DNA from: Primula veris
Lineage: Eukaryota > Streptophyta > Magnoliopsida > Ericales > Primulaceae
Direction: 5' to 3'
Assembly (NCBI GenBank): GCA_963682055.1
Contig: OY821750.1
Coordinates: 13,146,501 to 13,210,500 of the forward strand
Length of the DNA stretch: 64,000 bases
The notes beneath the pieces are model-generated. The model was given only the letters and a program-made list of their open reading frames with translations, was not told the origin of the DNA and did no database searches. Of the stretch, positions 56,539 to 64,000 are shown piece by piece (position 1 is the first letter of the stretch; every line of letters begins with the position of its first letter). The translations under genes were made by a program, and so were the position numbers.

Positions 56539-58295
56539 CTTTTAAGCGAAGAAGACCAAAAAGATTACATCAAGCTTCTTAGGAACTACAAAAACATGTT
56601 CACATGGAGTTACGAGGAGATGCCAGAACTTGATCCCAAAGTAGCAGTTCATCATCTCGCAGTAAAATGAGGATCTAGACCAGTAAAGCAAGCTCAACGA
56701 CATTCCGAGCAGAGTTGGTTCAACATATTGAAGTGGAACTCAACAAACTTATAGATGCAGGTTTCATAAGGGAAGTCAAATATCCAACGTGGATCTCGAG
56801 CATAGTTCCAGTCAAGAAGAAAAATGGACAAATACGAGTTTGCATAGACTTTCGAGACCTGAACAGCACATGCCCCAAAGATGAATTTCCACTCCCAATA
56901 ACTGAGCTCATGATTGATTCTACTACCGGACATGAAGCCTTGTCATTCATGGATGGATCCTCAGGCTACAACCAAATTCGCATGGATCCAAAGGATGAAG
57001 ATATGACTGCTTTCAGAACGCCAAAAGGGATTTATTGCTACAAAGTCATGCTGTTTGGATTGAAGAATGCTGGAGCAACATATCAAAGGGCAATGCAAAG
57101 GATTTTTGATGACATGCTTCACAAGAATATTGAATGCTACGTCAATGATATAGTTGTTAAGAAAAAGGAGCGTCACAAACATCTAAAGGACATTGAAGTT
57201 GTGTTCAAACGTTTGCGCCGATATCAACTAAAGATGAAACTAATAAAATGCGCATTTGGAGTAACTTCTGAAAAGTTCCTTTGGATCATCGTCAACCATC
57301 AAGGGGTCGAAATTGATCAATCAAAAATTGAGGCAATCAATAAGATTCAAGCACCAAAGAATATCCATGAGCTTCGAAGTCTACAGGGGAAGTTAGCATA
57401 CATCTGAAGATTCATATCCAACCTATCTGGCCGTTGTCAACCATTTAGGCTACTTCTGAAAAAAGGCACACCGTTCAAATGGGATGACGCATGCGAAAAT
57501 GTCTTTGAAATCATCAAATCTTATCTGACAAAGTCTCATGTCCTAGCAGCTCCTGTTATGGGAATACCATTGATCTTATACCTTGTAGCACAAGAATGTT
57601 CAATTGGAGGTCTACTTGTTCAAGAAAATGACCATGGGAAAGAAAACGCGCTCTACTACTTGAGTAGAACAATGATAGCATGTGAAGTGAACTATACGCC
57701 CATTGAGAAGATGTGTCTCTCTTTGGTGTTTGCAATTACGAAATTGAGGCACTATTTTCAAGCTCACACAATTTGGTTAATCTCAAAAGTAAATCTTGTT
57801 AAATACGTCATGTCAAAACCCGTATGGTTTGATCATCTAGCAAGATGGGCGCTTCTCTTCCAAGAATTCGAAATAATATATGTTCCTCAAAAGGTCGTCA
57901 AAGGACAAGTGCTTGCAGATTTCCTAGCCGACCATCCAATGCCCGCTGAATGGGAGCTCTCTGAGGATCTTCCAGATGAAGACGTCATGTGGGTTGAAGT
58001 GTCTCTGCCAAGGACAATATACTTTGATGGAGCAGGAAACAGTGAAGGCGCCAGAGCTGGAGTAGTGTTCCTTAGTCCTGAAGGAGATGTTCTACCTTAT
58101 GCTTTCACCCTCACACAACAATGCTCCAACAATGTTGCTGAATATCAAGCTCTGATATTGGGACTCGAGATGGCTCTTGGTGCAAACTATCAACATCTCA
58201 AAGTTTTTGGAGATTCTGATATGAAGTTAAGAAAATGGAGTTGGCACCATATCGTGACTATGCCGCAAGACTTGTTGCAAAAATTGGAGATGTGA
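56539..58295 (+). pseudogene. Tat-type reverse transcriptase, RNase H and second RNase H
   Basis: The RT starts near LLSEEDQKDYIKLL, with a stop at about 56669 and a one-base shift near 56701. The main frame 56715-57407 then shows FIREVKYPTWISSIVPV, VCIDFRDLNSTCPKDEFPLP, the catalytic-region FMDGSSGYNQI, FGLKNAGATYQRAM and ECYVNDIVV, where YVDD is expected, so the first catalytic Asp of the pair is Asn. A TGA at 57405-57407 interrupts LAYI-RFISNL. The gypsy RNase H follows (LYLVAQECSIGGLLVQ, ALYYLSRTM, PIEKMCLSLVFAI, QVLADFLADHP). A second RNase H has YFDGAGNSEGARAG (D), NNVAEYQALILGLEMA (E) and VFGDSDM (D). It loses frame near 58225 with about ten residues missing. Confidence 0.92.
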
Positions 58296-59722
58296 TGATA
58301 GATCATGTTCAAAGGAAAGAGAATAAACAAGCTGATGTGTTGGCAAAATTGGCATCCACCATAGCAATGCCCAACAGAGATGTAATGATTCCCGTATGTC
58401 GCTTGATAATTCCTCTAGAATTTGAAAATGAAAATAAGATTGTCGAAGAAGTTACCGCGATTTCCATCTTTGAAATTGAGAAAGAAGACTGGAGGCAGCC
58501 TATCATCCACTACTTGCAGCATGGAAAATTGCCGGATGATAAACACAAAAAGATAGATATTAGGCGAAGAGCTGCTAGGTTCATTTTCTTTAAGGATACT
58601 CTCTACCGTCGATCTTTCGAAGGTTTATTTCTACGATGTGTAAACGAAGAAGAAAGAATAAAGGCAATGGAGGAAGCTCATTCTGGAATTTGCGTCGCTT
58701 ATCAGTCAGGTCAAAAACTTCACTTCCGAGTCAAAAGAATGGGATACTACTGGCCAACTATGGTCAAAGATTGCATGGATTTTGCCAAAAGATGTCAGCC
58801 TTGTCAATTCCACGCAAATTTTATTCATCAACCGCCTCAGCTGTTACACCCTACAGTTACGGCTTGGCCAGTTGAAGCATGGGGATTGGATGAAATAGGA
58901 CCACTACATAAGTCCTCTGGGGGGCATCTTTACATACTTGCAGCAACAAATTAATTCTCAAAATGGGCATAAGCGGTGCCTTTGAAAGCTGTGAAGAAGG
59001 AAACGGTGGTAAACTTCATCAAATCAAATATCATATTTCAGTATGGGATTCCACGCTACATCATCAACGATAATGGAACGCCTTTCTACAATAAGTTGGT
59101 GACAAATCTATATGAGAAATTTGGCTTCAAACAACATAACTCTTAGATGTACAATGCGTCAGCTAACGGACTTGCAGAAGCTTTCAAAAAAACACTTGGA
59201 AACTTGCTAAAGAAGGTTGTGGCAAAATCAAGAAGAGACTGGCACGAAAGGATCAAAGAAGCTCTTTGGGCATGTTGAACATCAACTCAAGCCACCCCAT
59301 ATTCGTTGGTGTACGGAGTAGAAGTTGTCTTGCCACTGGAAAAGCAAATCCCGTCGCTTAGAATTGCCCTCCAAGAAGAATTGACACTTGAGGATAATGC
59401 TCGCCTTCGTCTTGAAGAACTTGAAGCACTCAATGAAAAGAGACTTGAAGCACAACAAATGTTAGAATGTTACCAGGCACAGATGTCGAAGTCATTCAAC
59501 AAGAAGGTCAAACAAAGATCGTTCCAAAAGGGAGACTTGGTGCTAGCAGTTAGAAGGCCTATCATCACGACACGACGCACTGGGAACAAATTTCTCTCCA
59601 AATGGGATGGACCGTATACAGTGATAGAAGTTTACACAAATGGCGCCTACAGGATGCAAAGCGAAGACGGTTTGAAGATTGGCCCCATCAATGGCAGATT
59701 TTTGAAGCGTTACTACCCCTAA
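58296..59722 (+). pseudogene. Tat-type integrase
   Basis: The frame begins inside the second RNase H end (HVQRKENKQADVLAKLAS at about 58305-58360). The zinc region has AHSGICVAYQSGQKLHFRVK, with Tyr where the family has His, and CMDFAKRCQPC. The core has GLDEIGP (first D, about 58890), INDNGTPF (second D, about 59065) and GLAEAFKKTLGNLLKKV (E, about 59172). Stops at 58952, 58970, 59144 and 59276 break it. From 59306 the chromodomain-less C-terminal part is open: LEECNARLRL-like helices, FNKKVKQRSFQKGDLVLAV, SKWDGPYTVIEVYTNGAYRM, to TAA after RFLKRYYP. Dead, but every section is recognisable. Confidence 0.9.
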
Positions 59723-59810
59723 AGAAGAAGTGAAGACACTCCTTGACGCAAGAGTATAAAGTGCATGTTACTCGTAGCCCGAATGAGTATAAATATTGAG
59801 ACAACAAAAA
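59723..59810. other. Start of the Tat 3' non-coding region
   Basis: No gene. Leads into the tandem repeats. Confidence 0.5.
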
Positions 59811-60125
59811 TGAACTACGTTTGACTTGATCCTTCATGAGTACGTAGGCATGTTGAGTATTGCTTCAAGTTCAGTCATACCAACAACCAAAAAATAAAAT
59901 TCCAAAAAAAAAATATAAAATATAAAAATCCAAAAAAATATATATAAAATATAAAAAGACAAAAAAAAAATGAACTACATTTGGCTTAATCCTTCGCGGG
60001 TATGTAGGAATCTTGAGATTCATTTCAAGGTCAGTCATAACCAAAAAAAAAATGAACTACGTTTGGCTTGATCGTTTACGGGTACGTAGCCATCTTGGAA
60101 TTTATTTCAAGATCAGTCATACCAA
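59811..60125 (+). repeat. Three ATGAACTACGTTTGGCTTGATC repeats
   Basis: Units start at 59811, 59971 and 60052. Each has TGAACTACGTTTG, CTTGATCCTT, GGGTACGTAGGCAT, a CTTGAGATT stretch, TTCAAG and TCAGTCATACC, about 80 bases. A-rich low-complexity separates the first two. Similar ACTACG...TACGTAGGCA blocks are common after integrase in plant Tat elements (from memory). Confidence 0.88.
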
Positions 60126-62773
60126 AACAAAAAATTATCATTCCACAAGTTTAAGTAAATCTCGAGAAGACAAAGAAGTACATAAAGAAGTGATAAGATG
60201 AAGGCCAATCTATGCAAAAGTACACAAATGCGCAAATAAATAAAGAAGCTCTCATATAAAGACACTGCAAAAATTCCATTACAACAATGCAAAATGAAGA
60301 CTAAACAACTTGAGCAGATACTAATAACGCGTGTTATCAACAAACATCGTTGGAGCTCTTATAATTGTCCCTTCAGCAGAGATGACCATGTTAGAGAACT
60401 TCAAGTTTTCGTAGAAATTGAGATGCCAAACGACACGTTATCACTAGACTCCTCGCATTGTCACTTTGTCCTTTGTTGCCAAAGCCTTGCCTAGAGATGA
60501 CCATGTCAGGGAACTTAAAGCTTTCAAGGAAGTTGATATGCCAAGAAGAAGAACCTTTACCACAGCCCTCAGAAACTTTTTGAAGCCGAATATGCCGCTT
60601 GTTTAAAAAATCAAAGTAGACGTGTTCTCTCTCTTCAGGAGGATCGAGATCTCGTTTGAAGTAGAACTTAAATGTTTCCATGCAAAGCCACGTTGGACGG
60701 ACTGTCGGTTGCCAAATAAGCTTGTCAAAGTCACTGAAAAAGTTTGTCAAAGTCGCGGAAGAAGATTGTCGACATCACGGAAGAAGATTGTCGAAGTTGC
60801 CGAAGAAGATTGTTGAAGTCACCAAAGAATATTGTCAAAGACGTCACGGAGGATGGACAGGAGCTAAGCATTCAAGTGCGTCACCATCAAACATGTAGAC
60901 GAGGTCACAAGACTATTCTTATTTTGGAAAATTCTGCAACAAGTTGTTAAGGACTGGAAAAGAAGCGTGTCACCGATTGTTTACATGGAAAAACGTTGTG
61001 GCCACCTACGTGATGAATCGCCTCCTTTATGATGTTGAACAAGAATAGATATGCATTCCTCATGGTCCCTGGAAAAAGAAAGAAGAAAATAAATCTGACC
61101 TTTGTAACAACACCAAACTAAAGAAAAGTCACAAATATTTTTTACAAAGGCAGGGCAAGTCTTATTAAGTCTATAGTTTTCAATTGCAAAGGAATTCTTA
61201 AAGCATAAGACTTGAGTGAAAAATAATTAATTTTGAAAAAAAAAGAAAGGGAAAAAAAGCTAGAGGAACAAATCACCAAAAATACCTGTGAGAAAAGAAC
61301 TGCAGATTTTGTTCGACGATCTCAGTATCTTCACCGAGGTACTTGCTGCACCGGCCTTGTCAAGCTTCTCACTTTAGCGGATGCAACTCTTTCCTCTACC
61401 ACCAAGTACCAGCCTTCTAAATCGTCGCTGATGTTTAAGGCCAGGAGCAGCAAAGACGTCTAGGAATCAAGCCGCTTTATGAATTGGCGTCTAAGAGCAA
61501 TAACTCCAGAAAGACGAGCTTGTGCGCTATCTGCTGGCTCAACCTTCGCACAAAGTAGTTTCGCTGATACCATAAGTTGGTTTTACACAGTTGTGGCGCG
61601 TACCAAAGGAATTCCGCCAAGCGCCATCGTGAACTCAGCCGCCTAGGCTCTGTACAAGCTACGCCACGCCAAAGGAATTCCGCCAAGCACCTTCCTTCAG
61701 TCCAGAACCGACGACAACTCGCAGGAATCGAGCCAATTTCATAGTCTAGCCAACCAACGGGTCTTCATCATGACGGTGTGTAGACGTCAGGCCCCTTGAA
61801 AGAAAAACAATACTGTGTAACAACAACCAAAAAATGTGTTAAGTGATCACAAACAAAAATGACGTATTTAAATCACTCATTTTAAAAACAGTAACATTTT
61901 AAAAACAGTATGCTATTTTAATATGGGTATATTTAAAAAAAATGCTAAAGGAGAAGATTGGGGAATATAAAGAACCTTTTGAAATTTGAAGCTAATCTGA
62001 CCTTACAATGGCGTTTCAAGCCAAATACACATGTAAATTCGATTTTAATCCACTGAAATTCATACGTAATAGTACTTGCAAAAGTAAAAAAAAAAATTGC
62101 AACAAGCCAAATACTAGAAAAGAATTTGACAAAAGAGAAAGAGTTCACCCTTTTCCTGGTGTTGTACTCTGAATTCTTGTGGAAAAAATGCAACTGCAGG
62201 TTTGTGGAAAAAATAGTATGGTTGGGGCAACTATTTATAAAAAATTGCAAAATCTCATATAAAAAAAAAAAAAAGAATTCTTGTTTGACATGGACTCAAA
62301 CACTTCAAAACCTTTTTGGCACAAGGACTCTATAAACGTGTGATATTGGAGTAATCTAATCTATTTTTATTTTCATAAAAAACAAAACTTTTATAGTCAC
62401 ATACTCACAGTAATTCTTTTCAAACAAAAAGTCAAATAAAGGTATTTTGATATGTACATATAAGTTTCCCGGTTCGCTTGGTTGGATTTGATTCAAACTT
62501 AATTTATTTATCTTAAAAAAAATGGAAAAAATAGAGCTCACTAACCAAATCTTGTCAATTAAAAAAATTGTTCTACTAAAATTCAAATTATCTTTCAAAA
62601 AAATTACTTGTCACGTAAATGTACAAGGCTTGTCTGTTCAAAAAACACACACACACAAAAAAAACCCTACTCAAAGGGACTTCAAATTTTCTTTCAAGTA
62701 AAAAAAAAAATTAACTCCTTTCAAAAAAATCGAGACTCGTTCATTTTACAAAATAAATGCAACTAAACAAGTA
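60126..62773. other. Tat-type element 3' non-coding region
   Basis: About 2.6 kb with no supported gene. Short frames (60391-60750 minus, 61233-61463 plus) have no motif. A GCCAAAGGAATTCCGCCAAGC repeat occurs at about 61604-61624 and 61669-61688. Long 3' regions of this kind are typical of Tat elements. Confidence 0.6.
60720..60850 (+). repeat. ~24-bp tandem array (GAAGAAGATTGTCGAAGTC)
   Basis: Six degenerate units of 21-24 bases from about 60724, each with TTGTC[AG]AAGTC and a C[AG]GAAGAAGA tail. All three frames stay open because the unit is close to a multiple of three, so the frames here should not be read as genes. Confidence 0.85.
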
Positions 62774-62786
62774 TCAAGAGGGTATT
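62774..62786 (+). promoter_or_regulatory. Polypurine tract of the Tat-type element
   Basis: CAAGAGGGTATTT directly precedes the 3' LTR start. The tract is short, but its position is right. Confidence 0.6.
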
Positions 62787-63478
62787 TATTGACAAGTAAA
62801 ATTTACGGCCACTAAAAATAGACCACGTGTCTTTTTCAACCAAATTAAAAATGATTACTAATTCTAAATTTAAATAGAAAAGAAGTTATTAGTAATTTAA
62901 AAGAAAAGAAATTATAATTTATTATCAAATAAAATTAAGATAGTAAATTTAAATAAAATAAAAGTATTTCTTTTCCTAAAAACACATTTAATATGGAGCA
63001 AACAGGGAGTTTTTAAAATTATAGAACTCATTAAAGTGTTTTCAAACCACAAATACTAAATTTAAATCAAACTATATGATAATGGGCCCAAAATTAGGAA
63101 GGTGCCCTTCCAATTAAAAACCCACCCCAAAAGCTATAAATAAAGGGGTGGGTGTGCCATAATTCCGACAATCGGAAAAAGTTCTGAAGACTAGAGAGGG
63201 AAGCCGCCATGGAATCAGCTCCGCTCCTTCACGGCCGACAGAAAATCAACTCTGCTCCTCCACAGCTGTCAGGAAATCAGCTCTGCTCCTTCACAAACAT
63301 CAGGGGATCAACTCCTAGGAGAAGCTCTGCACACTCTGGCCTTAACGAACGCCTTCAAAATCTGCAACAAATTTGCAATAAACTTGGTGTTCGATCTTCA
63401 AAAACGTCTAAAAGCAGCAAGTAAGGCATTTCTACGGATCAAAATCTTCAAGTTCTTCACCAAATCTGATGAACTTCT
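62787..63478 (+). repeat. 3' LTR of the Tat-type element (interrupted)
   Basis: This matches 52297-53000, including the TATA region and the GGAATCAGCT...CTCCTCCAC repeats. It is cut at 63478 after the first unit of the alternating array by the TGTAACATCCCGG start of another LTR. The rest lies outside the window. Confidence 0.9.
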
Positions 63479-64000
63479 TGTAACATCCCGGATTTTTATA
63501 AATGGTTTTATTTATGATTTAATCTATCCAAAAACGTTTTATACTAATTTTTAGCCAAAAACCGAAACTCTTCTGAAAAACTTTATTTTTAAAACCCGTT
63601 ACTAATTTTATAAATAAAAAGGACCCAATAGATTTATTTCTAAAGATTTGTTATTTTTGAGTAGTAAAATAATAGTTTTGATCATGAGTTAACTTTTAAA
63701 ACTTTGGGGACCAAATAGTTTGCTTCCCCGAACTCTCTCAAAACAGTTTCACGTAAACCACTTTTCAGCCCACTTTCAAAACAGAAAACCAAAAACAAAG
63801 AGAGAAAAGAGAGATTCCAAAGCTTAGGAAGAAGAAAAAGAAACCACTTTAGCGGATTTTTACCGAAAGCATCTCCTCTACGAACTAAGGTAACGGGGGT
63901 TATCCATTGCGACTGGACGGGTTGTATGTTATTGTTAGATCTTGCATTTTATAAAATTGGGGGTTTTTCTTTTATCTCAATTATATTCTATTAAATTGTT
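63479..64000 (+). repeat. Partial LTR of the LARD family, plus orientation
   Basis: TGTAACATCCCGGATTTTTA marks the start. Downstream blocks such as GCCAAAAACCGAAACTCTT, TTCCAAAGCTTAGGAAGAAG, GCATCTCCTCTACG and GGTAACGGGGGTTATCCATT are reverse-complement matches to the LTRs at 1001-2871 and 8186-10056. It is more diverged than those two are from each other and runs off the window. Confidence 0.93.

Larger units (their letters stand above)
52297..63478 (+). mobile_element. Tat-type Ty3/gypsy retrotransposon, gag-deleted and decayed
   Basis: LTR copies begin near 52297 (TGTTGACACG) and 62787 (TATTGACAAG) and share TAAAATTTACGGCC and the following ~690 bases. Between them, in plus orientation, are a gag C-terminal piece, an aspartic protease, RT, RNase H, a second RNase H, and integrase: the Tat lineage order with its extra RNase H. 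Integrase is followed by a 3-kb non-coding 3' region with tandem repeats. Most of gag and the primer-binding site are missing. RT has YVND, and integrase has four stops. The 3' LTR is interrupted at 63478 by another LTR, so no target duplication can be checked. Confidence 0.92.

Overview
The window is nuclear DNA of a flowering plant, probably a eudicot. It is AT-rich and I found no intact host gene. Plant origin rests on remnants of a FLOWERING LOCUS D-like gene, a Ty3/gypsy element of the Tat type with a second RNase H, a solo LTR carrying a 5S rRNA-like segment (Cassandra type), a primer-binding site matching initiator Met tRNA, and several plant MITE types with clean target-site duplications (TSDs). 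All family names come from reading motifs by eye. No database search or alignment was run, so identities are estimates.

Layout. 996-10061 is a complete LTR retrotransposon on the minus strand (1871-bp LTRs, TSD AATTT) with no coding capacity. It looks like a non-autonomous chromovirus relative and contains an older related LTR. 10100-11590 is a dead LINE fragment (minus). 11664-12157 is a hAT-type MITE with an 8-bp TSD and a tRNA-like insert. 13316-14107 is a probable Harbinger-type MITE. About 14340-15982 is a Copia-type LTR fragment. 15983-19412 is a large inverted repeat whose arms both carry the promoter and first part of an FLD-like gene. One arm was later hit by a Cassandra solo LTR. 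20925-22580 is a third, longer FLD-like pseudogene with two CACTA-type MITEs.

23365-36680 is a LINE (plus strand), split at 26305/34327 by a nearly intact Copia element (minus strand, TSD AGGAT). The Copia element has two nonsense codons and a frameshift at a 25-G tract, and its 3' LTR carries a long G-rich heptamer array. 37781-45372 is mostly unassigned, with a LINE ORF1 remnant (42013-42603). 45374-47398 looks like a solo LTR holding a Mutator-type long-TIR element with a perfect 9-bp TSD. 48126-50160 is a complex inverted and direct duplication. One half carries a second Mutator-type MITE and the other half keeps the empty site.

52297-63478 is a Tat-type gypsy element (plus strand). It lacks most of gag, has YVND in place of the reverse transcriptase YVDD, and has several stops in integrase. 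Its 3' LTR is cut at 63478 by the start of another LTR of the family found at 1001-10056, in the opposite orientation, running off the window.

The order of events is legible from nesting: LINE before Copia; FLD duplication before the Cassandra and CACTA insertions; Tat element before the terminal LTR. No pathway or operon operates here. The observation most likely to matter biologically is the FLD-derived inverted repeat, which could make hairpin RNA if transcribed.
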